Shown here: positions 7,962 through 17,622 of the stretch, one piece after another
Layout: each line of letters begins with the position of its first letter
Position numbering within the stretch: position 1 is the stretch's first letter
From: Desulfonatronum thioautotrophicum
GTDB taxonomy: Bacteria; Desulfobacterota; Desulfovibrionia; Desulfovibrionales; Desulfonatronaceae
Assembly: GCF_000934745.1 (NCBI RefSeq)
Contig: NZ_JYNO01000004.1
Location: 348,035 to 412,034, forward strand
Direction of reading: 5' to 3'
Length of the DNA stretch: 64,000 nt
Translations under genes and position numbers: made by a program
Notes under the pieces: model-generated
Told to the model about the DNA's origin: nothing
Databases searched by the model: none
Seen by the model: only the letters and a program-made list of their open reading frames with translations

Positions 7962-10250
7962 ATGGCTCGTAAAACATGTGTTTTGCTTATTCTGGCCGTG
8001 CTTCACCTTGTCGGTGCGACCTGGGATGCCCGTGCTGATTCTGTTCAGGGCCGTGTACTGGTGCTCACCTCCTATCATTCTGGTGATGCCTGGAACGATG
8101 GAGTGGTTCGGGGTATCAAGGATATCCTGGAGTTGGACAGCGGGGTGGAACTGATGGTGGAGTTCCTGGATGTCCGACGTCGGAGCATGGATTCGGATTA
8201 CAAGGCAGCCGTCACCACCTTTTTGGATGTGAAGTACCGGGAAACGACCCTGGACTTGATCATCGTCGCCGACGACGCGGCGTTGGACTTTTTGATCATG
8301 GTCCGTGAGGAGCTTTTTTTCGGCATTCCCGTGGTGTTTTGCGGGATCAACAATTTCAAGCCGGGACGGATCCAGGGGCAGGCCATGATTACCGGGGTCA
8401 ACGAAGAGGTGAGTATCCGGTCGACCATGGAACTGGCCTTGAAACTGTTTCCCCAAACCGAACGAATCGTCGCCATCCTGGACGAGCACTCGGCTGTCAG
8501 CAGGGCGAATTTACGGCACTTTCGGTCCGTGACCAGTGACTACTCACCACCGGACATCGAAATCCAGGAGTTACTGAACCTGAGCACGCAAGATGTGCAA
8601 CAACGTCTCTCCAGGATTCCCCCCAAGAGCATCCTGCTCCGCCTGACCACGCTCCTCAATCCCGAGGGCGGTTACATGTCTCTGGAGCAAAGCATGCGGG
8701 TCATCAGTGAGGCATCGCCGGTTTCAGTGTTCACGGTTTGGGATTTCGACATTGGGCATGGTGCGCTGGGTGGAGTGGTGGTCAGCTCCTTGGAACAGGG
8801 CCAGTTGGCAGGCAAATTGGCCAGAGAAATCCTTATCTATCCCCATGCTGTGCTTCCCGCCGTGGTCATGGAAAGTCCCAATGTGGCGATGTTCGACCAC
8901 CAGCAAATGGCCCGCTTCGATCTGCCTGAAACAAAACTGCCTTACGGTGCTCAGATTCTTGGTAAAGCTCCGAGTCTGTATGCTGAATTCAAATTCTGGA
9001 TCTGGATCGGCGTGTTGATCATTACCTTGCTGACCGCTTTGGTTCTGGTGCTCCTGGCATATATCGCCTACCGGCGAAGAATGACCGCTGCATTGGAGGA
9101 GAGCGAAGAGCGATACCGGCGCATCGTGGAAACCGCCAATGAAGGGATTTGGGTTCTGGATGAGAAGTTCAAAACCACCTTCGTCAACCCGCGCATGGCC
9201 GAAATGTTGGGCCTTGCTCCGGCTGAGGTGTTGGGCAGGCCCAGGGACACATTCATGTTTGCCGAGGACATCCCGGATGACGAAACGCGAATGAAAAGGC
9301 GCGTCGCCGGGACTTCGGAAAGCTATGAGCGTCGATTTCGACGAAAGGATGGATCAACGCTATGGACCCTGGTTTCTGGAACCCCCTTAGTGGATGCGCA
9401 GGGCAGGATCATCGGTTCATTCGGCATGTTCGCGGACATTTCCCGGTTGAAGTATGCGGAAGAGGAGCTTCAACATACCAGTGATGCCCTGCGTAACGCC
9501 CTGGCTGAAAAGGATAAGTTTTTCTCCATAATCGCCCATGATCTCCGTGCTCCCATGGCCGGCCTGCTGGGGTTTGTGCGGCAATTTTCCGAAGATGCGC
9601 GGGTTTTCTCCCAGGAGCATCTGCAAAAAATTCTTCCCAGGGTGAAGCAATCCGCGGAAGACTTGTTTTTGCTGCTGGAGAATCTCCTGGAGTGGGCCAC
9701 CATGCAACGCGGGGCCAGCCACTTTAAACCGGAATCACTGGGACTGGAGACATTGGTCTCTGCAAACATCGAACTTGCTCGTCCGACGGCGGATCAAAAG
9801 GATGTCTCCCTGCAGGGCCGGGTCGAGCCTGGACTTCATGTTTATGCGGACAGGCACATGCTCGACACCATAGTGCGCAACCTGATTTCCAACGCGATCA
9901 AATTCACCAACACTGGCGGGAACGTGATTGTTTCGGCTATCGGGGAGGGGGATTCGATTCAAATTCGCGTTCAGGACGATGGGATCGGCATGGATCGGGA
10001 AATGGCGGAAAAGATCTTCGCCATAGATCAAAAAACAACCCGAGCCGGTACCGGAGGAGAGCGGAGCACCGGCCTGGGCTTGATTCTATGCAAGGAATTC
10101 ACTGAAAAACATGGGGGCCGGATTGATGTGAAAAGTCTGCCTGGCAAGGGGTCAACGATAACGGTCATCTTGCCGCGAAGTAGGATAACCGGCTCCTTTC
10201 AGGCAGAAAATTCGACCGATTTTCAGGAAGAACACAAAGCACCATTTTGA
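7962..10250 (+). CDS. Sensor histidine kinase with periplasmic ABC-substrate-binding-like sensor, PAS
   Basis: This membrane kinase has a signal peptide/TM (1-26), then a ~310-residue extracytoplasmic domain like the ABC_sub_bind family (VLVLTSYHSGDAWNDG near the start, IPVVFCGINN in the middle). A second membrane helix (~345-370) follows, then PAS (~380-500), a HisKA H-box IIAHDLRAP with His526, and HATPase with NLISNAIKFTN, DDGIGM and STGLGLILC. A clear ribosome site (AGGTGGAGAT) precedes ATG 7962. It has no receiver domain and no adjacent regulator. The binding domain implies sensing of a small organic ligand, identity unknown. The 229 bp upstream hold no gene. Confidence 0.9.
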   Translation: MARKTCVLLILAVLHLVGATWDARADSVQGRVLVLTSYHSGDAWNDGVVRGIKDILELDSGVELMVEFLDVRRRSMDSDYKAAVTTFLDVKYRETTLDLIIVADDAALDFLIMVREELFFGIPVVFCGINNFKPGRIQGQAMITGVNEEVSIRSTMELALKLFPQTERIVAILDEHSAVSRANLRHFRSVTSDYSPPDIEIQELLNLSTQDVQQRLSRIPPKSILLRLTTLLNPEGGYMSLEQSMRVISEASPVSVFTVWDFDIGHGALGGVVVSSLEQGQLAGKLAREILIYPHAVLPAVVMESPNVAMFDHQQMARFDLPETKLPYGAQILGKAPSLYAEFKFWIWIGVLIITLLTALVLVLLAYIAYRRRMTAALEESEERYRRIVETANEGIWVLDEKFKTTFVNPRMAEMLGLAPAEVLGRPRDTFMFAEDIPDDETRMKRRVAGTSESYERRFRRKDGSTLWTLVSGTPLVDAQGRIIGSFGMFADISRLKYAEEELQHTSDALRNALAEKDKFFSIIAHDLRAPMAGLLGFVRQFSEDARVFSQEHLQKILPRVKQSAEDLFLLLENLLEWATMQRGASHFKPESLGLETLVSANIELARPTADQKDVSLQGRVEPGLHVYADRHMLDTIVRNLISNAIKFTNTGGNVIVSAIGEGDSIQIRVQDDGIGMDREMAEKIFAIDQKTTRAGTGGERSTGLGLILCKEFTEKHGGRIDVKSLPGKGSTITVILPRSRITGSFQAENSTDFQEEHKAPF

Positions 10251-10292
10251 CGTTACATCCGGCATGACGGTTGAGCATTTCTCTTGGTTTTT

Positions 10293-10321
10293 TTGACAAA
10301 TCAGCGTATCGAAAAAATAAA
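10293..10321 (+). promoter_or_regulatory. Sigma-70-type promoter for the H-NOX chemoreceptor operon
   Basis: A consensus -35 TTGACA (10293-10298) and an AT-rich -10 AATAAA (10316-10321) are separated by 17 bp, 84 bp upstream of the H-NOX receptor start. It is the only good hexamer pair in this gap and would drive the downstream chemosensory operon. Confidence 0.5.
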
Positions 10322-10404
10322 AAGAATGTCGGTGAGTAAACCGGCAAGTTAATCGGCGGTTGGCAGACGATAAAGCGATAGGCCTGAGCAAAAGGAGCAG
10401 CAAG

Positions 10405-12513
10405 ATGACCGGGACGAATCAGGTGAACCCACAGACCATGGTCTGGGGACTTTGCCTCGTTGCACTGGTTTTTTTCGCGGCGGCCCAGTGGACGGAGTTT
10501 TCCTGGCTGTTCGGTCCTGGCGCTTTGGCGTTGGGTGGAGCAGCCTTTTTTGTGGGCAGGGGCATGTCGAGCCTGGCCCCTCAGGCCAAGCGGATGGTGG
10601 AAGCGGCTGTCGCGGACAAGCCTGTGGATCTTACCTCCCTCAATACCTCAAGTGAGGTTGAGCAGGCTCTTGGAGAATTGGTTCGAACACTTCAGGACAC
10701 GCAACGAGAAATCCGGTTCCTGCGGCGTGGCCTGGGTGATCTCCAGGCCGCGGTGATTTTGTGCGATGCCCAGCAGCGAGTTGTCCTGGTCAACCCGGCG
10801 TTCAGCGCGGCTCTGGAGACTTCAGAAGAGCAGATTCTTGGCCGGCCATTGAAGGCTGTTCTTTTCGGCGATGCGAACAGTTCATCGACGGCGCGGGAAC
10901 TGGAAGAAGCTCTGGCCGGGGAACGCAGCCTGGATACGGAGCTGTCCCTGAAGCTGAAAAATGGACGGACTTGGCCCGTGCGCTGTGTTTTGGCCGTGGT
11001 GCGGGATGGTCAGCAGTCGCCCCTGGGTTTTGCCCTGCTGTGCATGGATATGGAAGCGTTGCATGCCCAGCGTGAACAACTGGTTGAGAAAAATCTCAAG
11101 AGCGGGGCACTGGGCGAGGAAATCAACGAGTTGTCCCAGCGAGTGGCTTCGGCGTCAGAAGAACTCTCGGCCGCGGCTGACGAACAGGCCAGAGGCGCCA
11201 GACAGCAAACACAGCAGACTGACTCCGTGGCCACGGCCATGGAGCAAATGGCCGCCACGGTCCTGGAGGTGGCCAAGAATTCCGGCAGTGCCTCCGAGGC
11301 GGCGCAGGATGCCAGGCATTCGGCCCAGGAGGGCGTTGAGCTGGTGGAAAAAGCCGTAACCGGGATCAACGATGTGGCCGACTCGGCTCGGGAGCTGGCT
11401 CAGGTTTTGACCCAGCTCAATGAGCAGGCCGGGGCCATTGGGCGGATCATCAGTGTGATCAATGACATCGCGGACCAGACCAACCTGCTGGCCTTGAATG
11501 CAGCCATTGAGGCGGCCCGGGCCGGGGAAGCAGGCCGCGGCTTCGCTGTGGTTGCCGACGAGGTGCGCAAGCTGGCTGAAAAGACCATGACTGCCACCAA
11601 GGAAGTGGAAGATTCCATCCTGACCATCCAGGGGCGTTCCAAGGATGCGGTAGCCTCCATGGAACTGACCGAGCGGCAGGTCCGGGAAAGCACCGAACAT
11701 TCCAACCGGGCCGGAGAGGCCCTGCGGCTGATCATGCAGCGGGTGGAGGAGGTGGTCTCCCAGGTCACCCAGATCGCCACTGCCGCGGAAGAGCAGTCCG
11801 CTGCCGCGGAAGAGATCAATCGCAGTATCGAAGGCATCGCCCAGATTGCCCGGGAGGCTGACGAAGGTGCCGACCAAACCGCCGCGGCAACCCGGGATCT
11901 GGCCGAGCTGGCCCAGGAGCTGCTCACGACTGCCCAGGGTTTCAGGGGCACTTCCATGGACATGAGCAAGCTGGCGGCATCAGAGGGGCAGATGAAAGGG
12001 GTTTTGCCGAAATTGATGTTGGATTACGTCAAGGAGCAGTTCGGCGTGGATACCCATAAAAAGGTGCTGGAGGAGCTGGGCAACCCGGTCTTTCTGCCCA
12101 CGGCCAGCTATTCGGACCGGGTGTTGCATCAAATGGCCGAGATCGTCAGCAGGATATCCGGCAAGAGCAAGCGGGATGTCTTCCTGGGGCTGGGCATGTT
12201 TACCATTCCTCAATTTCACAGAATGTACCCCCGTTCCTTCAAAGCCAAGAGCCTCAAGGATTTCTACCTGAAGATGAACGATATCCACGCCCAGTTGACC
12301 AAGGAACATCCGGGAATCAAGCCCCCCAACTTCACGTACGAGGACAAAGGCGACGTCCTGTTCATGAACTATCGCTCCAAGCGGGGGTTGTTTGACTATT
12401 TCGAGGGCATTCTGCTCAGCGCGGCCCGGTTCATGAAGGAGCGGGTGGAGGTGGTGGTCAAGCCGCTGGACGAGAATACGGCCAGGGCGGAAATTCGATT
12501 TGTTCCCAAATGA
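10405..12513 (+). CDS. Chemoreceptor with PAS and C-terminal H-NOX heme domain
   Basis: This receptor couples a heme gas-sensing domain to chemotaxis signalling. Two N-terminal membrane helices (~14-50) are followed by a PAS-like domain (~100-215), the signalling hairpin (tip [20 protein letters not shown]) and an H-NOX domain at 530-702. The H-NOX part begins MKG, carries the proximal His628 (NDIHAQLTK) and the heme-propionate motif Y656-x-S658-x-R660. It also keeps Tyr665, which aligns with the distal Tyr140 that gives O2 affinity in Caldanaerobacter H-NOX. ATG 10405 has AAGGAG 7 bases upstream; the in-frame TTG at 10360 has none. First gene of the operon running to 18.8 kb. Confidence 0.93.
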   Translation: MTGTNQVNPQTMVWGLCLVALVFFAAAQWTEFSWLFGPGALALGGAAFFVGRGMSSLAPQAKRMVEAAVADKPVDLTSLNTSSEVEQALGELVRTLQDTQREIRFLRRGLGDLQAAVILCDAQQRVVLVNPAFSAALETSEEQILGRPLKAVLFGDANSSSTARELEEALAGERSLDTELSLKLKNGRTWPVRCVLAVVRDGQQSPLGFALLCMDMEALHAQREQLVEKNLKSGALGEEINELSQRVASASEELSAAADEQARGARQQTQQTDSVATAMEQMAATVLEVAKNSGSASEAAQDARHSAQEGVELVEKAVTGINDVADSARELAQVLTQLNEQAGAIGRIISVINDIADQTNLLALNAAIEAARAGEAGRGFAVVADEVRKLAEKTMTATKEVEDSILTIQGRSKDAVASMELTERQVRESTEHSNRAGEALRLIMQRVEEVVSQVTQIATAAEEQSAAAEEINRSIEGIAQIAREADEGADQTAAATRDLAELAQELLTTAQGFRGTSMDMSKLAASEGQMKGVLPKLMLDYVKEQFGVDTHKKVLEELGNPVFLPTASYSDRVLHQMAEIVSRISGKSKRDVFLGLGMFTIPQFHRMYPRSFKAKSLKDFYLKMNDIHAQLTKEHPGIKPPNFTYEDKGDVLFMNYRSKRGLFDYFEGILLSAARFMKERVEVVVKPLDENTARAEIRFVPK

Positions 12514-12529
12514 CAACAACTGATTCCAG

Positions 12530-14443
12530 ATGACCATGTCTGATACCGAAGCACACGGATTCGAACCGGAACGGTTCATGGAACACGCCCGAGACTGGGC
12601 CGTGCGGCTGGAATCGCTCTCGCAAAACCTGGCTCGGGTCATTCCCGGCCGCGAGGAGGAATTCCTGGCTCTGGGCAGCACGATCCAGGCCTTCTCCACC
12701 AAGGCCCGGGAAATGTCCAAGGAGGCCGGAGCCTTGACCGAGCTGACCGCCGGGGAAGAAGTCGCCCAGATTGTGGAAACGTTGGGGGGCGAACTGGATC
12801 AGATCAGTCAGACCTGTGGGCTGAGCTGCCGGGAAGCGGATGTGGGGCGTCTGGAGAAAATCGTTACCCTGGTCTCCTCCCTGGAACAGCGCACCGGCAG
12901 CTTTCGCAAGATTGTCCGATCCTTGCAGATGCTTGGGGTGACAACCCGGATCGAAAGTGCCCGACTGGGAGACAAGGGCAAAGGCTTTATGAATCTGGCA
13001 GGGCAGGTGGACAGCCTGGGCCAGAACATCATTGAGCACTGGAAGAAGATCGAAGCTGAAATCACCGTTCTTTGCGAACAGGTCACGAATGCGTTGGCTC
13101 GGACAAGAAATCTGGTCCAGGAACAACAGGCCGTAACCGAAAAGGCCGTCAGCAGTGGCCGGGCCAATCTGGCCACCCTGATCCGCCTTTCCGAACACTC
13201 CGCCGAAACGTCCCGGACCGTATCCCACCGGACCAAGGACGTGAGCAAGCATGTGGGCTCCATCGTTGCATCCCTCCAGTTTCACGACATCGCACGGCAG
13301 CAGGTGGAGCATGTTTGCGAGGCCGTGGAGGACATGACCCAGATGCTGGACCCGAGCACCTTGGCCGGGGAGGGCGAACAGGCTTTTGTCCGGATGCAGG
13401 AGACGGCCTGCTGGGTCGCGGATGTCTGCTCCCTGCAGGTATCCCAGTTGCGGTATTGCGGGAATGCCTTTGAACAGGCCATCACCACGCTGATCACCGA
13501 CCTGTCCAGTATTGCGGATGCCGTGGACGGCTTGAACCGGGACCTGCGGGAAGTTCTCAGCGCTGAGGAAGATTCCAGCGACAACATTCTGGATCAGATC
13601 CAGATGAGCGTGCACCAGTTGATCGATTTCATGCGGGGCTTTTCCGCCAAGGGGGAGCAATTGGCCACGATCATGGTCACCGTGGGCGAGACCGTGGCCC
13701 AGATGGCCACCTTTGTGGGCAATATTGAGGACGTGGGGGCCGAGATTGAGCTGATCGCCCTGAATGCCAGCGTGCAGGCCGCGCATACCGGTGACGAGGG
13801 GCTGGCCCTCGGGGTCCTGGCTGGAGCGATCCAGCGGCTGTCCGTGGAAGCCCGGACATTGACGGATGTCGTGGCCGACGAACTGCGGGAGATTTCCGGC
13901 CACGCCCAGGAGCTGCAAAAGCTCTCGGATGTTTCTGAAGACGCCCGGCGCATGGAACAGCAGGTGAGGCGCCTGGAGGAAATGATCACCTCCCTGCGCA
14001 ATCTGGATCAACAGACCGTGGCTTTGCTTGCCGAGGTGCAAACCTCCGGTGATGAGCTGTGCCGGGATCTGCGGGATCAGATTGCGGGCATTACGTTTCA
14101 CCACCAGATTGTCCAGGAGTTGAGCACATTCGGGGCGGCTCTCGCCGATGTGGCGGACCAGGCCATGCTCCAGTCTTCCGCGGAGTGTGACCCGGCCCGT
14201 CGTCCTGAACGTTTGAAAGAGCTGCTTTCCCGGTATACCATGGAGGCCGAGCGCATGGTCCATCTGGGAACTGACAGCGCGAGTGGCGATGGAGCCGGTG
14301 CCGACGATGTGGAACTCTTCGGCAGTGACGATGCGGTGGAGCTGTTTGGCGACGACCCCGAGATCGAGCTTTTCGATGATCCCGAGTCACCGGGCGGCAA
14401 GCAAGGTAAAGAGGATTTCGGGGATAATGTAGAACTATTTTAG
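12530..14443 (+). CDS. Soluble receptor-like coiled-coil protein with VELF repeats
   Basis: This 637-residue protein has no membrane segment or recognisable ligand domain. It is largely helical with two degenerate copies of a chemoreceptor-tip-like segment: TTRIESARLGDKGKGF near residue 140 and LIALNASVQAAHTGDEG near 405. This suggests an internally duplicated cytoplasmic receptor-like scaffold. The acidic C-terminal ~50 residues carry four VELF/IELF copies (DVELF, AVELF, EIELF, NVELF), the last at the very C terminus. It lies 16 bp after the H-NOX receptor and upstream of STAS-cheY-cheA, so it should work in the same array. ATG 12530 or 12536 may be the start; neither has a clear ribosome site. 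Confidence 0.75.
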   Translation: MTMSDTEAHGFEPERFMEHARDWAVRLESLSQNLARVIPGREEEFLALGSTIQAFSTKAREMSKEAGALTELTAGEEVAQIVETLGGELDQISQTCGLSCREADVGRLEKIVTLVSSLEQRTGSFRKIVRSLQMLGVTTRIESARLGDKGKGFMNLAGQVDSLGQNIIEHWKKIEAEITVLCEQVTNALARTRNLVQEQQAVTEKAVSSGRANLATLIRLSEHSAETSRTVSHRTKDVSKHVGSIVASLQFHDIARQQVEHVCEAVEDMTQMLDPSTLAGEGEQAFVRMQETACWVADVCSLQVSQLRYCGNAFEQAITTLITDLSSIADAVDGLNRDLREVLSAEEDSSDNILDQIQMSVHQLIDFMRGFSAKGEQLATIMVTVGETVAQMATFVGNIEDVGAEIELIALNASVQAAHTGDEGLALGVLAGAIQRLSVEARTLTDVVADELREISGHAQELQKLSDVSEDARRMEQQVRRLEEMITSLRNLDQQTVALLAEVQTSGDELCRDLRDQIAGITFHHQIVQELSTFGAALADVADQAMLQSSAECDPARRPERLKELLSRYTMEAERMVHLGTDSASGDGAGADDVELFGSDDAVELFGDDPEIELFDDPESPGGKQGKEDFGDNVELF

Positions 14444-14592
14444 CCGTTTTTTTTTTCGAATGCGCAAACGGAATGGTATAGGTTGTTGGGAGTTCCTGGG
14501 AGACAAGGGAGCACGTGGCGCACGAACGGGTTGTCGCTGCCATATGCCGGAATTCCTGCTTGGGGCCAGCAAGAGAGCAGAAGGGGATGACC

Positions 14593-14952
14593 ATGGGAGA
14601 ATGGACACTGACCGCACCGGGGGCGGAGACTCGGCTGATGCGGGTTTCCGGTCGTTGGGGGGTGGATGCTGCCGAGGAACTGCACCAGGCCTTTTTGCAG
14701 ACCGTGAACGAAGTGCTGGATGCCGGGGCGCAGCTGCATGTCGATTTGCAAGGCCTGGAAGATGGTGATTTGACATTTTTTCAGGTGATCGATTCCGTAA
14801 CCAAATCCCTGGATGTGCAACAGTTGCGGTTCATGAATATTCCGGAGCAAATTTTGAACAAGGCGGAGCAGGCGGGCTTCGCCCCTCGGCATGTCAATGG
14901 TATTTTCAGGAAAGGAGTTGAGGATGTCCAAGCGGATCATGACCGTGGATGA
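14593..14952 (+). CDS. STAS-domain protein
   Basis: This small (~119 residue) cytoplasmic protein has the STAS/MlaB-like fold pattern: a beta strand RLMRVSGRWGVDAAEELHQ, then HVDLQGLEDGDLTFFQVI, where D-L-x-x-L-E-D-G-D replaces the usual D-x-S switch region, and an amphipathic C-terminal half. ATG 14593 is preceded by AAGGGG at 6 bases; ATG 14587 is an alternative. Its end overlaps cheY by 29 bp. It probably regulates or tethers a component of this chemosensory operon, as STAS proteins do in other stator/kinase systems, but no partner can be proven. Confidence 0.7.
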   Translation: MGEWTLTAPGAETRLMRVSGRWGVDAAEELHQAFLQTVNEVLDAGAQLHVDLQGLEDGDLTFFQVIDSVTKSLDVQQLRFMNIPEQILNKAEQAGFAPRHVNGIFRKGVEDVQADHDRG

Positions 14953-15286
14953 TTCCAGCAGTGTGCGACAGATGGTCGGCTTTACCCTCAAGGATGCGGG
15001 CTATGAGGTTCTTGAGGCCGTGGATGGGAAAGACGCGTTGACCAAGTTGTCCGGGACCGTGGACATGATCATCACGGACCTGAATATGCCGAATATGGAC
15101 GGCATCGAATTGATCCGGCAGGTCCGCAGTCTGCCGGACTACAAATTCATCCCCATCGTCATGCTGACCACAGAATCCCAGGCTGATAAAAAACAGGCCG
15201 GAAAGGATGCCGGAGCCACGGGATGGATTGTGAAACCGTTCAAGCCGGAACAGTTGCTGGCCGTGGTGAAAAAGGTCGTCAGATAG
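14924..15286 (+). CDS. cheY: Chemotaxis response regulator CheY
   Basis: This 120-residue receiver is phosphorylated by CheA and, in other bacteria, binds the flagellar switch. It shows the acidic pair D9/D10, phospho-acceptor Asp52 (IITDLNMPNMDG), a switch Thr in VMLTTES and Lys in GWIVKPF. ATG 14924 follows AAAGGAG, although the frame opens earlier. It overlaps the STAS gene and lies 77 bp before cheA, so the three are one transcription unit. Confidence 0.95.
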   Translation: MSKRIMTVDDSSSVRQMVGFTLKDAGYEVLEAVDGKDALTKLSGTVDMIITDLNMPNMDGIELIRQVRSLPDYKFIPIVMLTTESQADKKQAGKDAGATGWIVKPFKPEQLLAVVKKVVR

Positions 15287-15362
15287 CTTTCGACCATCCG
15301 TGCGGCAGCTTCTGTCCGGACGGATCGCGGTGCACGGAGCACCGGTACGGGGGAGGGACGTC

Positions 15363-17534
15363 ATGAGTCGTGAAGAGCAGATGCAGCAGGCCAAAAAGGC
15401 CTATTATGAAGAGGCGAACGAGCTTTTAGGGGACCTGGAAGACGCCCTGCTGGAGCTGGAGACCAATCCTGATGACCATGAACTGGTGAACAGGGTATTT
15501 CGGTCCATGCACACGATCAAAGGCTCCGGGGCAATGTTTGGCTTTGACGACATCGCCCTGTTTACCCATGAGCTGGAAACCGTCTTCGACCTGGTTCGCA
15601 ACGACGAGTTACGCATCACCCCGGAACTGCTGGACCTGACTCTCAAATCCCGGGATCTGATTCTGGAGATGCTCCGCCAGGACGGATGCGCCAGTGCTTC
15701 GTGTCAGGCCGAGTCCGAACGGATTGTCACCGCGCTACGCGGATACCTGAGCGGCAAGGACTCCCCATCCTCCGGCGATGGTCAAACCGGTGTCCAGGGT
15801 CGGGATGCCTCATATCCGAAAGATCAGAAAGACACGGAAACCACGGAAGGCATGACCACTGTTTTCCGTATCCGGTTCAAGCCCGACGCCAGGATTTTTC
15901 TGACCGGGACCAACCCGCTGGCATTGCTTGAAGAGTTGGCCGAGTTGGGCACCTGCAAGATTGTGGCTCGCACCGAAGCCATTCCCCCTTTGGGGCAAAT
16001 GGATCCGGTAAGCTGCTACACGTGGTGGGACATGATTCTGGTGACGTCCCGAGAAAAGGAGGCCATCCAGGATGTGTTCATCTTTGTGGAGGACGATTGT
16101 CAGCTGACCATCCAGGAAGTGGAGACGATCCACCCGGAGGACGTTGCTTCAGTTGGCAAGCGTCTGGGCGAAATCCTGGTAGAGCGGGGGGATGTCCGGG
16201 CTGAGGACCTGCGGGAGGTGCTCAAGCAGCAGCGCCCGCTGGGCGAGTTGTTGACCCGGGCCGGTCTGGTCACGCCCCAGGGAGTGGAGGCCGCCCTGAG
16301 CGAGCAGGAAGTCGTCCGGGAAGCCCGTAGCCCGCGGCCGGAGCACAAGGAGGCCGTGTCCAGCATCCGGGTGGAGGCCGCCAAACTGGACAAGCTTGGG
16401 GATCTGGTGGGCGAACTGGTGATTGTCCAGGCCCGGTTGACCCAGTTGGTGACCCAACGTCACGATCCGGCCCTGATCAGCCTTGCCGAGGAGCTGGAAC
16501 GGCTCAGTGATGAATTGCGGGACAACACCCTGGGTATCCGGATGCTGCCCATTGGCAGCACCTTCAACAAGTTTCTACGGTTGGTGCGGGATCTTTCCAA
16601 GGAATTGGGCAAAGAAATCGAACTGGTCACCCAGGGCGGGGAAACCGAACTGGACAAGAATGTCATTGAAAAGCTCAACGACCCGTTGGTCCACCTGTTG
16701 CGCAATTCCATCGACCATGGCGTCGAGCTTCCGGAGGCACGCCAGGCCAAGGGCAAGCAACGCAAGGGGCGGATTCTTCTCTCCGCCGAGCATGCCAGCG
16801 GAGAGGTGCTGATCAAGATCATCGACGACGGAGCAGGTATCGATCCGGCCAAAGTCCGGGCCAAGGCTTTGGAACGAGGGCTGGTCGGCTCGGATGCCGC
16901 CCTCTCGGACGAGGAGGTCTTGCAGTTGGTCTTTTTGCCGGGCTTCTCCACGGCGGAACAGGTCAGCAACATTTCCGGAAGGGGCGTGGGCATGGATGTG
17001 GTCAAGCGCGGCATCGACACCCTGCGCGGCACGATCAAGTTGGAGAGCCAGCATGGCAAGGGAACCAGCGTGTTGATCAAGCTGCCGCTGACCCTGGCGA
17101 TCATTGACGGGCTACAGGTGGAGGTGGCCAAGGAACAATTCGTTATCCCCCTTTCCGCTGTGGAGGAATGTGTCGAACTGGACCGCTTCGGGTCGAATTT
17201 CGGTGAAAACGGGGCTATGCTCAACCTGCGAGGGGAGGCTGTGCCCTTCATCCGGTTGCGGAACTGGTTCGACCAGGACGGCGAGTTGCCGGACATTGAG
17301 CAGGTGGTGATCGTCACCATCCAGGAACAGCGCATCGGCTTGGCCGTGGACAAGGTCATCGGCCAGCATCAAACCGTGATCAAGAGCCTGGGGCGAGTGT
17401 ATCGCGAACTGGAGGGTATTTCCGGGGCAACAATCAACGGTGACGGCACCATGGCGTTGATCCTGGATGTTCAGGCTTTGGTCGGCGCGGCGGTGCAAAA
17501 CGCCGTTCGTCCCGAAGGGTTGGTCGGGGCGTGA
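15363..17534 (+). CDS. cheA: Chemotaxis histidine kinase CheA
   Basis: CheA is the soluble kinase of the receptor array. Domain order is Hpt with His50 in FRSMHTIKGSGAM, a P2-like linker region to ~340, dimerisation (~345-405), HATPase with HLLRNSIDHGVE and GRGVGMDVVK, and a C-terminal CheW-like regulatory domain (from LQVEVAKEQFVIPL). Length (723 residues) is normal. The segment at ~260-330 has an LGEILVERGDV-type repeat reminiscent of MshEN/bacterial adaptor modules. GGGAGGG precedes ATG 15363; the longer frame from 15300 has no ribosome site. No cheB or cheR follows. Confidence 0.96.
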   Translation: MSREEQMQQAKKAYYEEANELLGDLEDALLELETNPDDHELVNRVFRSMHTIKGSGAMFGFDDIALFTHELETVFDLVRNDELRITPELLDLTLKSRDLILEMLRQDGCASASCQAESERIVTALRGYLSGKDSPSSGDGQTGVQGRDASYPKDQKDTETTEGMTTVFRIRFKPDARIFLTGTNPLALLEELAELGTCKIVARTEAIPPLGQMDPVSCYTWWDMILVTSREKEAIQDVFIFVEDDCQLTIQEVETIHPEDVASVGKRLGEILVERGDVRAEDLREVLKQQRPLGELLTRAGLVTPQGVEAALSEQEVVREARSPRPEHKEAVSSIRVEAAKLDKLGDLVGELVIVQARLTQLVTQRHDPALISLAEELERLSDELRDNTLGIRMLPIGSTFNKFLRLVRDLSKELGKEIELVTQGGETELDKNVIEKLNDPLVHLLRNSIDHGVELPEARQAKGKQRKGRILLSAEHASGEVLIKIIDDGAGIDPAKVRAKALERGLVGSDAALSDEEVLQLVFLPGFSTAEQVSNISGRGVGMDVVKRGIDTLRGTIKLESQHGKGTSVLIKLPLTLAIIDGLQVEVAKEQFVIPLSAVEECVELDRFGSNFGENGAMLNLRGEAVPFIRLRNWFDQDGELPDIEQVVIVTIQEQRIGLAVDKVIGQHQTVIKSLGRVYRELEGISGATINGDGTMALILDVQALVGAAVQNAVRPEGLVGA

Positions 17535-17622
17535 CGGACGGCGGGAATCAGCGAAGCCGTCAGCGGCCCATCGTTGAATCATGGTAACATCATTGATCGG
17601 TGAAGGAAGGCAGCTACCGCGT

